From the NCBI RefSeq assembly GCF_025938095.1, contig NZ_JAPCZF010000014.1:1-62630 (forward strand): a DNA stretch of 62,630 bases, given 5' to 3'. The position numbers and the translations under genes were made by a program. The notes beneath the pieces were generated by a model. It searched no databases and was not told the origin of the DNA. It was given only the letters and a program-made list of their open reading frames with translations. This document shows, piece after piece, positions 43,748-52,781 of the stretch. Numbering within the stretch: the stretch's first letter is position 1; each line of letters begins with the position of its first letter. Source of the stretch: Novosphingobium sp. JCM 18896. GTDB taxonomy: Bacteria; Pseudomonadota; Alphaproteobacteria; Sphingomonadales; Sphingomonadaceae.

Positions 43748-46293
43748 GCCGCCTTCCCCGCTGGGTCGCGATAGGCGAGCAATCTCAATGCGTTGACGAC
43801 GACGAGCAGCGTCGAACCCTCGTGCAGGGCGACAGCCGGACCTATACCAAGACCCAGAATTGTTGCGGGCACGAGGAAGGCGACGACCCCAAGGCTGACG
43901 AAGACGTTCTGCCGGATGATGCCCCTGGTATGTCGGCTGAGACCGACTGCGAAGGGCAGGTGCGCGAGATCGTCGGCCATCAGCGCGACATCCGCAGTCT
44001 CGAGGGCCACATCGGAGCCGGCCGCGCCCATGGCGATGCCGACCGTAGCATTGGCCATGGCCGGCGCATCGTTGACGCCGTCGCCCACCATCGCGACCTT
44101 GTCCTCGCCGGCGAGCTTGCGGATTGCAGCCACCTTGTCCTCTGGCATCAGATCGCCCCAGGCCTCGTCGAGGCCAACGTCCGCGGCGATCGCTTCGGCC
44201 ACCTTCTGGTGATCGCCCGAGATCATGATCATCCGCGCGATACCGAGGTCATGCAGCCGCTTGAGCGCTTCGCGCGCCGCCGCGCGCGGGGTGTCCATCA
44301 GGCCGATGGCACCAAGATCGCGGTCGCGCTTGCGTACCACCATCGTGGTCCGTCCATTTTCACGCAGGTTGGCGATCGCCTCGGTCGCCGCGGCCCCCAG
44401 CCTCGGAGCGCCGTCCACTCCGAACATCTCGGCTTTGCCGATCCAAACGGTTTCGCCATCAACGGTCGCTGTGACGCCGCGCCCCGTCAGGCTCTTGAGA
44501 TCCGAGGCGGCGGGCACGGTTGACGCCCCGAGCCGCTCGCGACCGTCCTTGACGATCGCCTGGGCCAGCGGATGATCGCTCAAAGCTTCGACCGCTACGG
44601 CTATCGAGAGCAGCTCCTCTTCGTTAGCACCGTCAACCGCGACCACATCGGTGATGCGCGGACGACCCTCGGTAAGAGTACCGGTCTTGTCGAATGCAAT
44701 CGCCTTGAGAGAACCAAGGTTCTCGAGCGGTGCGCCGCCCTTCACGAGGACGCCGCCGCGCGCTGCGCGGGCAACGCCTGACAGCACAGCGCTGGGCGTC
44801 GCGATCGCAAGCGCGCAAGGGCTGGCCGCCACGAGCACGGCCATCGCGCGGTAGAAGGTATCGCGAAACGGCTCGTCGATCACGAAACCCGCAAAGAGCA
44901 GCAGCACCACCAGGATCAGGACCGAGGGCACGAACACACGTTCGAAGCGATCGGTGAAGCGCTGCGTCGGCGACTTTTGGGTTTCAGCCTCGCTGACCAT
45001 CTGAACGACTTTGGCGAGCGCGCTCTCACCCGATCGCCGCGTTACCTCGATCTCAATGGCCGCGCCGCCGTTGATCGTGCCCGCAAAGACCCGTGAGGAC
45101 GATGCGACGGCATCGGGTTTTGCCCGCGCCACGGCGAGGTCTTCGACGGGCACCTTGTCGACGGGGATGGACTCGCCGGTGACGGGCGCCTGGTCGATCG
45201 CGCTCGTACCGCTCGTCACGAAGCCGTCAGCTGGCAAGCGTTCGTTCGGACGGACGATGACGGTATCACCGACAACGAGCTCCTCGACGGGAATCTCGCT
45301 GGTCTCTCCATCGCGACGCACGGTTGCCGTCTCGGGCGCGAGTTCGGCAAGCGCTTCGATAGCCCGCTTCGCCCGGCCCATCGCGTAATGCTCGAGCGCA
45401 TGGCCAAGACTGAACAGGAAAAGCAGCAAAGCGCCTTCCGCAAAAGCACCGAGCGCCGCAGCGCCGGCCGCCGCGACAAGCATTAGCGTGTCGATCTCGA
45501 ATTTCTTGAGCCGCAGGTTGTCGATCGCCTCGCGCAAGGTAAACCAACCGCCGAAGATATAGGCCGCGACGTACGCCGCAGTTGGCAACCATTCGGGCGA
45601 TCCCGCCGCGAACTTCTCGATCAGATAACCGAGCCCGAGCAGACCGCCGCAGGCGAGAGCAAAGATGAGCTCGGTATTGGGACCGAGAAAATCGGCATGC
45701 GAGTGATCGTGTCCGTCGCCGGGACCATGCGCAGCCTTTGTCGGCCCATCTGCAGCGCTGTCGTGACCGCTCCCGCTATGTCCGCCAGGACCATGATCGT
45801 GGCCAGCATGGGCGTCACGAACGGGCTTGGCGCTCAGAGATCGTTTCGGCACCTTTACCGATACGCCAAGCTTTCCCAGAGCGTCCGTGATCTTTGTGTC
45901 GTCGATCTGCTGGCGGTCGTATTCAACGCGGAGCACGCCCGACGGGCTCGCATCGGCCTCAAGCACTCCGGGCAATGCCTCAACCGTCTCGGAAACCGTA
46001 CGGGCACGACGCTGATGGCCAATGCCCGAAACCTGCCAGAGCAAATGCCCGTAGCGCTCGGTGACGTCGGCACCCGCGCCGCGCACGATCTCGCGAAGCC
46101 GCGAGAGCGAAAGCTGTGCCGGGTCGAAATGGACGCAAAGTTTGGGTGCGGCCTCCTGCGTCGTGTCGACATGGGCGGTCTCGACACCCTGGTGGCTTTT
46201 GACGAGCTCGACGAGCCGCGTCACACAGGCGTCCGCGGTATCGGCGACGTCCGGGAGCAGAAGGGGAATGTCGAGCTTCAATTTCTGAGTCAT
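43744..46293 (-). CDS. P1B-4-type heavy-metal translocating ATPase
   Basis: 849-residue P-type ATPase. The phosphorylation site is DKTGTLTEG (Asp near 534), with TGES in the actuator and GDGVNDAPAM in the P-domain. The membrane metal motif is SPC (about residue 491, LVAASPCALA) and the last helix carries HEGST (about 826). This combination marks the P1B-4 class (Co/Ni/Fe/Zn; CoaT, CtpD, CzcP) and not CPC-type Cu or Zn/Cd pumps. The N-terminus has two degenerate HMA-like folds without CxxC and a His-rich linker (AHAGHDHGPGGHSGSGHDS), both unusual for this class. Overlaps with both neighbours indicate operon membership. Confidence 0.9.
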   Translation of the reverse strand: MTQKLKLDIPLLLPDVADTADACVTRLVELVKSHQGVETAHVDTTQEAAPKLCVHFDPAQLSLSRLREIVRGAGADVTERYGHLLWQVSGIGHQRRARTVSETVEALPGVLEADASPSGVLRVEYDRQQIDDTKITDALGKLGVSVKVPKRSLSAKPVRDAHAGHDHGPGGHSGSGHDSAADGPTKAAHGPGDGHDHSHADFLGPNTELIFALACGGLLGLGYLIEKFAAGSPEWLPTAAYVAAYIFGGWFTLREAIDNLRLKKFEIDTLMLVAAAGAAALGAFAEGALLLFLFSLGHALEHYAMGRAKRAIEALAELAPETATVRRDGETSEIPVEELVVGDTVIVRPNERLPADGFVTSGTSAIDQAPVTGESIPVDKVPVEDLAVARAKPDAVASSSRVFAGTINGGAAIEIEVTRRSGESALAKVVQMVSEAETQKSPTQRFTDRFERVFVPSVLILVVLLLFAGFVIDEPFRDTFYRAMAVLVAASPCALAIATPSAVLSGVARAARGGVLVKGGAPLENLGSLKAIAFDKTGTLTEGRPRITDVVAVDGANEEELLSIAVAVEALSDHPLAQAIVKDGRERLGASTVPAASDLKSLTGRGVTATVDGETVWIGKAEMFGVDGAPRLGAAATEAIANLRENGRTTMVVRKRDRDLGAIGLMDTPRAAAREALKRLHDLGIARMIMISGDHQKVAEAIAADVGLDEAWGDLMPEDKVAAIRKLAGEDKVAMVGDGVNDAPAMANATVGIAMGAAGSDVALETADVALMADDLAHLPFAVGLSRHTRGIIRQNVFVSLGVVAFLVPATILGLGIGPAVALHEGSTLLVVVNALRLLAYRDPAGKAA

Positions 46294-46898
46294 GAGCGCT
46301 GCTCCCGGTTAGCTTTGGTTTCCCGGCGGGCATCCTTCAGGATTTCGATGCCGCCCTTGATCGCGATGGCTGCCGTGGCAAAACCCACGACGAGATCCGG
46401 CCAATTGGTTTGGAGCCAGACGACGAGGGCACCCGCGATCAGGATGCCGCCGTTGGAGATGAAATCGTTGAAGCTGAACGTCGTGGCAGCGCGCAGGTTC
46501 ACGTCGGGCTCTTCGAGCCGCTGGAGGAGCTTTAGGCACGCGTAGTTCACGACGGCCGCGATCGCAGACATAATCATCATGTCTGCGCCAATCGGCTCAC
46601 TGCCGTAGACATATCGCCGCCCAACATCGGCGAGGATGCCAACCGCGAAAACGAGAAGCATGACGCCCGACACGCTGGCAGCCCGGGTTTTCCATTGCTG
46701 TCCGTGCGACAGCGCAACCAGGCTAAGCGAATAGACGGCCGCATCGGAAAGATTGTCGAGGCCATTGGCGATGAGCGCGCTCGAATCGCCAGCCAGCCCC
46801 ACGACGAAAAAAGCGGCCGAAATGGCGAGGTTGAGCGCCAGGACGATCCAAAGCGTGCGCCGCTCGGCGCGATCGCCGCGTGCCTGCGCGTCAGACAT
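46290..46898 (-). CDS. Cation diffusion facilitator (CDF)-like transporter
   Basis: 202-residue membrane protein from the ATG at 46898 (MSDAQARGDRAERR). It has the CDF core of five to six membrane helices. The metal site in TM2 reads NGLDNLSDAAVYSLSL and in TM5 reads FNDFISNGGIL, that is, Asn/Asp in place of the classical His/Asp pairs. It lacks the usual cytoplasmic C-terminal domain. Such shortened cation transporters are frequent in Czc clusters of sphingomonads. Stop and start overlaps tie it to the ATPase and the lipoprotein gene. Confidence 0.82.
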   Translation of the reverse strand: MSDAQARGDRAERRTLWIVLALNLAISAAFFVVGLAGDSSALIANGLDNLSDAAVYSLSLVALSHGQQWKTRAASVSGVMLLVFAVGILADVGRRYVYGSEPIGADMMIMSAIAAVVNYACLKLLQRLEEPDVNLRAATTFSFNDFISNGGILIAGALVVWLQTNWPDLVVGFATAAIAIKGGIEILKDARRETKANREQRS

Positions 46899-47325
46899 GG
46901 CGGGCGCTCCCATCGAACCGAAAGATCCCCATCCGCGAGGTCTCGGAGCGGCGGCCGTCGAGCTGGCGGCACCGCAATGGCGTCGCGCCTTGACGCGCGA
47001 TGGTCATTCGGTCGCCATCTGCGATCGTAAGCGTCATGCCCTGGCCAACGAAGGGCTCCCCCGTAGCGGGAGCGGTCAGGCGCTGACGCATTCCATCCGG
47101 AGCGTCAGAGAACTCCAGCGTCAGGCCGTCTTTCAGAAAATCGACATCGTACCGCGAGCCATCCTCACAGGCGTAGCTGTGCTCGCCTATGATGGTGGGT
47201 ACAGTCAGTTCGTCGTGTTCGGGCGCTTGCTCTGATGAGCACGCCGACAGCGCCGCGAATGCCAGACAGCCAATCAGCGGCCGCACCCGTCTGAGACGTA
47301 TCGTCAGGTTGCTATCCAAGTTCAA
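46891..47325 (-). CDS. MliC-like lipoprotein (lysozyme-inhibitor fold), TTG start
   Basis: 144-residue lipoprotein read from TTG at 47325, supported by AAGGAG seven bases upstream. The lipobox is LSAC. The mature domain YACEDGSRYDVDFLKDG... to TPLRC matches the MliC/C-type lysozyme inhibitor beta-barrel with its Cys pair. Its presence in a metal operon suggests an envelope-stress or periplasmic metal-related role; lysozyme inhibition is not shown. An Arg-rich tail follows the domain. Confidence 0.75.
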   Translation of the reverse strand: MNLDSNLTIRLRRVRPLIGCLAFAALSACSSEQAPEHDELTVPTIIGEHSYACEDGSRYDVDFLKDGLTLEFSDAPDGMRQRLTAPATGEPFVGQGMTLTIADGDRMTIARQGATPLRCRQLDGRRSETSRMGIFRFDGSARHV

Positions 47326-47432
47326 TTTGTCTCTCCTTTTGTCGCGGGGCGCCGGGCGACGACGCCCCGCGACGCGGCCTTCTCACGCACGAACTGGAGC
47401 CAAACACCGTGCGCGGGGCCGATCCCATTCGT

Positions 47433-47744
47433 TCAGTCGAAGAGCTCGCTCCAGAAGCTCTTGCGGCGATGCCCGCTGCGGGAATGCCCGTGGCCGCGAT
47501 CGTCATGACCGCCGTGGCTTGCCTCACCGCGGGATGTTGAATCCGCGCGGGAGAAGGGGCTGCGTTGCTGCTCAAATTGCGCGGCACTGCGTTCGATGAT
47601 CTTGTCTAGTTCGCCCCGATCGAGCCAAACGCCGCGACATCGGGGGCAATGGTCGATCTCGACGCCTTGCCTTTCACTCATGACAAGATCGATCCGGCAG
47701 ACCGGACATGGAAGTCCCTGATTTTCTGAGGATACCGAGCTCAT
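47433..47744 (-). CDS. zf-TFIIB zinc-ribbon protein
   Basis: 103-residue protein from the ATG at 47744, preceded by GGAGAAG. Two CxxC knuckles, PCPVCRIDL and HCPRCRGVWLDRGELDKI, form the zf-TFIIB domain. A His/Arg/Ser-rich stretch (GGHDDRGHGHSRSGHRR) and an aromatic end (KSFWSELFD) follow. Small zf-TFIIB proteins with such tails are common near metal and envelope genes; function unknown, with Zn or other metal binding expected. Confidence 0.85.
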   Translation of the reverse strand: MSSVSSENQGLPCPVCRIDLVMSERQGVEIDHCPRCRGVWLDRGELDKIIERSAAQFEQQRSPFSRADSTSRGEASHGGHDDRGHGHSRSGHRRKSFWSELFD

Positions 47745-47839
47745 GATCTTCTCCGTTATTCGGCGGATCGATGCCGGGTCGTCGACCCGGCGGTAGGAGC
47801 GCTTTGCGAGAGCGAGGGCGCGAAGTTCGTCACCGCTTT

Positions 47840-48298
47840 TCAACGACGGCCCGGCGACTTGGGCAGGCCGGGTTTGCGGCCCATTACCTTGAGACGATCC
47901 GCAAGTGCTGCGTCCTGCTCGGCCATGTGGGCGCGAACCTCTTCACGCATGACGCGGTCGAAAATTCGTCCGACGAGACCACGCGAAACGAAGCGGTGCC
48001 GAATTGCGGCGCCGTTTGTGAGCGGTGTAATCTCGTAGCGTTCTTCAAAGCGAAGGAGGCCCGGGCGTCCGGCCCACCAGGTCCATAGGCCGGGTTTTTC
48101 CGCTCCCTCCAGGTAGAAGGGCATCCGCACGTGGAAATCACTCGTGAAGTTCCAAGTGACGATGCCATCACCTTTGCGCATCCGCGGGAAAGTGAAGCGG
48201 TAATGCGGGTGCCAGAGAGCATATCCCGCAACGTCAGCGAGCAGGCTCCACACTTTCAGCGGCGAAGAGTGGACGGTGAAATTGGTTTCCTCTGCCAT
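47840..48298 (-). CDS. SRPBCC-family protein
   Basis: 152-residue protein (start MAEETNFTVHSSPLKVWSLL at 48298) with the START/SRPBCC helix-grip pattern, a polyketide-cyclase-like hydrophobic pocket fold (VWSLLADVAGYALWHPHY, FEERYEITPLTNGAAIRHRF). Ligand unknown. It lies 71 bases after czcA in the same direction and is probably part of the metal operon. There is no signal peptide. Confidence 0.82.
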   Translation of the reverse strand: MAEETNFTVHSSPLKVWSLLADVAGYALWHPHYRFTFPRMRKGDGIVTWNFTSDFHVRMPFYLEGAEKPGLWTWWAGRPGLLRFEERYEITPLTNGAAIRHRFVSRGLVGRIFDRVMREEVRAHMAEQDAALADRLKVMGRKPGLPKSPGRR

Positions 48299-48368
48299 TG
48301 GCGATTCCTGGTCGTGGCAAGTGGCAATCAGCGTGAGACCGGCCGCGGCCAGCCTCACGCCTTGAGCC

Positions 48369-51300
48369 TCAGTGTTGCAGTTGTGGCTCGCCTTCTTCCT
48401 CGGACGGGTGCTGGGGCTCGCTCAGATCCTCATCCTGCTCGAGCTCCTTGTTGCCGTAGCGGGCGTAGAGCGTTGGCAGGACGAAGAGCGTCAGCAGCGT
48501 CGCCGAGATGAGTCCGCCGATGACGACTGTGGCGAGAGGCTTCTGCACCTCGGCGCCCGCACCCGTGCCAAGCGCCATGGGAACGAAGCCGAGGCTCGCC
48601 ACCAGGGCAGTCATGACCACCGGTCGCAGGCGCTGGATCGCACCGCTGCGTGCCGCCTCGGCACGATCCATACCCTGTCGCATGAGATCGTGGATCGAAG
48701 AGACCATGACGAGGCCGTTCAGCACCGCGATGCCAGACAAGGCGATGAAACCCACCGCTGCCGAGATCGAGAAGTCCATGCCTCTCAGGAACAACGCCAG
48801 CACGCCGCCGACGAGCGCCATTGGAACGCCCGTGAAGACGATGGCGGCATCACGTACGGATCCAAGAGCCCCGTAGAGCAGCAGCAGGATCAGGATGAAG
48901 CAGGCCGGGATCACCAGCTGCAGGCGCTCGCGCGCCGAAGCCAGGTTTTCGAACTGCCCACCCCATTCCAGGTAGCTGCCCGGTGGAAGTCGGACCTCCT
49001 TGGCGATGTTAGCTTCGGCCTCCTCAACGACGCCCGAGATGTCCCGCCCACGCACGTTGGCCTGAACCACCACGCGACGCTTGCCGTTCTCGCGGCTGAT
49101 CTGGTTGGGTCCATCGATCACGCGGATGTCGGCAACGCTCGCGAGCGGAACGAACGATCCTCCCGCGACGGGCACTTGCACCTGCTGAAGCATCGAGAGG
49201 TCGGCGCGCTGAGCCTCGGACAAGCGTATCACCACCGGGAAGCGGCGATCCCCTTCGAAGATCATGCCCGCCTCGCGCCCACCGAGCGTAGCCGTCACAG
49301 TGTCCTGCACGTCCTGCGCGGTCACCCCCAAACGCGACATTGCGTCGCGGTTGATACGGATGTCTAGCATCGGCAGGCCTGTGGTCTGCTCGACCTTGAC
49401 GTCGACCGCGCCCTGCGTTCGGCGCAGGACGCCGGCGATCTTCTCGGCCGTGGAATTCATGGCGTTGAAGTCGTCACCGAAGACCTTGACCGCGATGTCG
49501 CCGCGCACACCGGCGATTAGCTCGTTGAAGCGCATCTGGATGGGCTGCGTGATCTCGTAGGCATTGCCAGGATACTGGCCGAGCTTCTTTTCGAGACGTT
49601 CGACAAGTTCAGCCTTGGTCAGGCTCGGATCGGGCCACTCGTCGCGTGGCTTGAGGATGACGAACATGTCGGTGGCGTTTGGTGGCATGGGGTCCGAAGC
49701 GAGCTCAGCCGTGCCGGTCTTCGAGAAGACGAACTTCACTTCCTTCTGCTGCGACATCATTCGTTCAATCGGAACCTGCATTGCCTGGCTTTGCTGGACC
49801 GAAGTCGCGGGGATGCGCAGTGCCTGGATCAGGAGATCGCCTTCGTCGAGCTGGGGCAGGAAGACCTGTCCCAGGGTCATGAAGGCGACAGCAGCTACCG
49901 CAAATCCGGCGACACCTGCGCCGACCGTGACGGTCGGCTTGGCCATCGCCTTGTCGAGGCCTGGCTCATAGCGCTCCTTGAGCCAGGTCATGATCCGCCC
50001 CTCTTTCTCTTCCACTCGGTTGGAGAGCCAGATGGCGATCGCCGCAGGAACGGCGGTCAGAGAAAGGACAAAGGCGAAGGCTAGCGCGATGATGACGGTA
50101 AGAGCCATCGGCACGAAAGTCTTACCCTCAACCCCGGTCAGGGTGAGCAGCGGGACGTAAACGAGGATGATAATTCCCTGGCCGTAGACCGAGGGACGGA
50201 TCATCTCTCGTGCCGCCGAGGCGACGGTAGCAAGACGTTCCTGCAGGGTCAGCACGCGCCCCTGGTAATGCTGCTCATGCGCCATGCGCCTGAGCGCGTT
50301 CTCCACAATGATGACCGCGCCATCGACGATGAGGCCGAAATCGAGCGCGCCAAGGCTCATAAGATTGGCCGATACCCCGGCTTGCAACATGCCGAAGCTC
50401 GTCAGGAGCATCGTCACCGGGATGACCATGGCCGCGATCAGCGCAGCACGGAAATTGCCGAGCAGCGCGAACAGGACAACGATCACGAGAAGCGCGCCCT
50501 CGGACAGGTTCTTGGCGACAGTCTTGATCGTCGAATTGACCAAGGCCGTACGATCTAGCACCGGCTGCACGATCACATCTGGCGGCAGCGAGGCATTGAT
50601 CTCAGTCAGGCGGTCGGCGACCGCTGTCGCTACCGTCCGGCTGTTCTCGCCGATACGCATGATCGCCGTGCCCACGACGACTTCGGTGCCATTTTCCGAG
50701 GCTGAGCCCATGCGGATTGCCTGGCCGGTCTTGACCGTGGCGACCTGCGAGAGCGTGATCGGCACGCCTTCACGCGTAGCGACGACGATGCGCGACAATT
50801 CGTCGGCATTGCGCACCAGCGCGTCCGAACGCACCGCGAGACCCTCGCCGTTGCGGTTGACGAAGCCGCCACCGACGCTCGTGTTGTTGCGCTCGAGCGC
50901 CGTACCGAGATCGGTCAAGGTCAGGCCCAGCGAAGCGAGGCGCTGGACGTCCGGGACTACCAGGAACTGCTTGGCATAACCGCCGATCGAATCGATGCCG
51001 GCGAGGCCCTTGGTGTTCTTGAGCAGCGGGGCGACGATCCAGTCCTGCGCGGTGCGCAGGTAAGTTGCCTTGTCGATGTCGTTGGTCAGCCGATCGCCCT
51101 CTGGCGTCAGATAGCTGCCGTCAGGCTGCATGCCCGGTTCGCCGGGCAGATGCTTGTCATCCTTGCGGTGTTCGAGCCGGACGGTCCACATGTAGACCTC
51201 ACCCAGGCCGGTGGCGATCGGCCCCATCTCGGGGTTCACGCCGTCTGGCAGGTTCTCTGCAACGCCCGCAAGACGTTCACCGACCTGTTGGCGAGCAAAG

Positions 51301-51611
51301 TAGATGTCGCTCGAGTCCTCGAAGACGGCGGTGACCTGGGCGAAGCCGTTGCGGCTCAGCGAGCGGGTATATTCAAGGCCGGGAATGCCCGCGAGCGCGG
51401 TCTCGATCGGGAACGAGACCTGCTTTTCGACCAGTTCGGGCGAGAGCGCAGGAGCGCGGACGTTGATCTGGACCTGGTTGTTGGTGATGTCGGGGACGGC
51501 GTCGATCGGAAGGCGATAGAGCGCGGCCGCGCCGATGACGGCGGCAATGGCGGTCAGAAGCAGGACGAGCCAGCGCTTGTGAACCGCCCAGTTGACGATG
51601 GGGGCGATCAT
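48369..51611 (-). CDS. czcA: CzcA-type heavy-metal RND efflux pump (HME1 class)
   Basis: 1,080-residue inner-membrane RND transporter with 12 membrane helices and two large periplasmic loops. TM4 carries DFGLIVDGAVIIVEN, matching the HME1 signature DFG-x3-DGA-x3-VEN of Zn/Co/Cd pumps. N-terminus MIAPIVNWAVHKRWLV and loop PIATGLGEVYMWTV are family-typical. It exports periplasmic and cytosolic divalent cations with CzcB and CzcC by proton antiport. The C-terminus is acidic (EDEDLSEPQHPSEEEGEPQ). czcB ends 4 bases before its start. Confidence 0.95.
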   Translation of the reverse strand: MIAPIVNWAVHKRWLVLLLTAIAAVIGAAALYRLPIDAVPDITNNQVQINVRAPALSPELVEKQVSFPIETALAGIPGLEYTRSLSRNGFAQVTAVFEDSSDIYFARQQVGERLAGVAENLPDGVNPEMGPIATGLGEVYMWTVRLEHRKDDKHLPGEPGMQPDGSYLTPEGDRLTNDIDKATYLRTAQDWIVAPLLKNTKGLAGIDSIGGYAKQFLVVPDVQRLASLGLTLTDLGTALERNNTSVGGGFVNRNGEGLAVRSDALVRNADELSRIVVATREGVPITLSQVATVKTGQAIRMGSASENGTEVVVGTAIMRIGENSRTVATAVADRLTEINASLPPDVIVQPVLDRTALVNSTIKTVAKNLSEGALLVIVVLFALLGNFRAALIAAMVIPVTMLLTSFGMLQAGVSANLMSLGALDFGLIVDGAVIIVENALRRMAHEQHYQGRVLTLQERLATVASAAREMIRPSVYGQGIIILVYVPLLTLTGVEGKTFVPMALTVIIALAFAFVLSLTAVPAAIAIWLSNRVEEKEGRIMTWLKERYEPGLDKAMAKPTVTVGAGVAGFAVAAVAFMTLGQVFLPQLDEGDLLIQALRIPATSVQQSQAMQVPIERMMSQQKEVKFVFSKTGTAELASDPMPPNATDMFVILKPRDEWPDPSLTKAELVERLEKKLGQYPGNAYEITQPIQMRFNELIAGVRGDIAVKVFGDDFNAMNSTAEKIAGVLRRTQGAVDVKVEQTTGLPMLDIRINRDAMSRLGVTAQDVQDTVTATLGGREAGMIFEGDRRFPVVIRLSEAQRADLSMLQQVQVPVAGGSFVPLASVADIRVIDGPNQISRENGKRRVVVQANVRGRDISGVVEEAEANIAKEVRLPPGSYLEWGGQFENLASARERLQLVIPACFILILLLLYGALGSVRDAAIVFTGVPMALVGGVLALFLRGMDFSISAAVGFIALSGIAVLNGLVMVSSIHDLMRQGMDRAEAARSGAIQRLRPVVMTALVASLGFVPMALGTGAGAEVQKPLATVVIGGLISATLLTLFVLPTLYARYGNKELEQDEDLSEPQHPSEEEGEPQLQH

Positions 51612-51614
51612 GGC

Positions 51615-52778
51615 TCAGTCCTCGTGCGCAGCTTCGCCCTTGCCGAGTTCGGCCTTGAGCGTGAAGCTATTGGTCGTTGCGATCTGCTCGTTGCCCTTGA
51701 GGCCCGAACGTACGATCACGCTGCTGCCGGCGCTGTCCCCGATCGTGACTGGGGTTGCCTGAAAGCCCGACTTGGTACGGACGAAAACGACCGTCTTGCC
51801 CTCTACGGTCTGGACCGCTGTCGAGGGCACCCGAACGGCACCGTCTCCACCCTGGCCCGACAATTCGATCGAAGCACTGACGGGCTCGCCGACGCGCCAA
51901 AGACCGGCACGGTTGTCGAGCGTGGCGATCATCGGCACCTGGCGCGTCTGAGCATCGAGCGCCGGCGAAACGAAGGTCACACGCGCGGTTGCCTGACGGC
52001 CTGCCGCCGTCACCTGCACCGCATTCCCAGGGCGAACCCGCCCCGCATCTGCCGGTTGAAGATTGAGCGCCAGCGACACGCTGGACAGATTGGCGACCCG
52101 GAAAAGTTCGGCGTCCGCCGCGACGGTTTGCCCGAGGACGACGCTGCGGGCGATCACCTGGCCGGAGAGCGGTGCGGTAATCCCGAGGCGATTGAGACCG
52201 CCGCCACCACCGCCCGCGGCCGAGACCTGGCCCTGGGCCTGTTGGAATGCGATCCTTGCTTCGGTCGCCGCCGTGCGCGCCGCGATCAGATCCTGCTCGG
52301 GGGAGACGCGCTGTCGAAACAACCGCTCCTCGCGCGCGAGGTTAGACTGTGCGAGCGCGAGCCGTGCGCGCGAAGCTTCGACCTCGCCCTTGAGCTGGGC
52401 CGCCTCGCGGCTTTCAATCACGGCGAGCACTTGCCCACGTGCTACGCTCTGTCCCAGGTTCCGCGTCAACGACACCACGCGCCCGCCGATCGCGGCAGAG
52501 ACGACCTGGGTGCCCTGCGGATCGCCTTCGATCGTGGCGGGGAGTTCGAGCGTGCCGGCGCCGCCGACGGTAGGACGCCCAAGTTGGATGCCGGCCGAAG
52601 CGATCTGTTCGCTCGTCAGCGTGATCTTCCCTTCGTCGGCGTGGGCGGCCGTGGCGCCTTCTTTTGCCTCGGCGCCTTCACCATCCTTGGCGGCGGGATC
52701 GTTCCCCCCGCCGCAAGCGGCAAGGACAAGAGCGAAACTGAGTGGCAGCGCGGTCATGGCTGCGATCTTGCGGTTCAT
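51615..52778 (-). CDS. czcB: CzcB-type periplasmic adaptor (membrane fusion protein)
   Basis: 387-residue adaptor with a lipoprotein-type signal (ALVLAACGGG). The mature part shows the His/acid-containing linker (EGATAAHADEGKITLT), the biotinyl-lipoyl and hairpin segments (GRVVSLTRNLGQSVARGQVL, RLALAQSNLAREERLFRQRV) and a C-terminal barrel (GLKGNEQIATTNSFTLKAEL). It couples the CzcA pump to the CzcC outer-membrane channel. The start is 3 bases from the czcC stop. Confidence 0.95.
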   Translation of the reverse strand: MNRKIAAMTALPLSFALVLAACGGGNDPAAKDGEGAEAKEGATAAHADEGKITLTSEQIASAGIQLGRPTVGGAGTLELPATIEGDPQGTQVVSAAIGGRVVSLTRNLGQSVARGQVLAVIESREAAQLKGEVEASRARLALAQSNLAREERLFRQRVSPEQDLIAARTAATEARIAFQQAQGQVSAAGGGGGGLNRLGITAPLSGQVIARSVVLGQTVAADAELFRVANLSSVSLALNLQPADAGRVRPGNAVQVTAAGRQATARVTFVSPALDAQTRQVPMIATLDNRAGLWRVGEPVSASIELSGQGGDGAVRVPSTAVQTVEGKTVVFVRTKSGFQATPVTIGDSAGSSVIVRSGLKGNEQIATTNSFTLKAELGKGEAAHED

Positions 52779-52781
52779 GGA

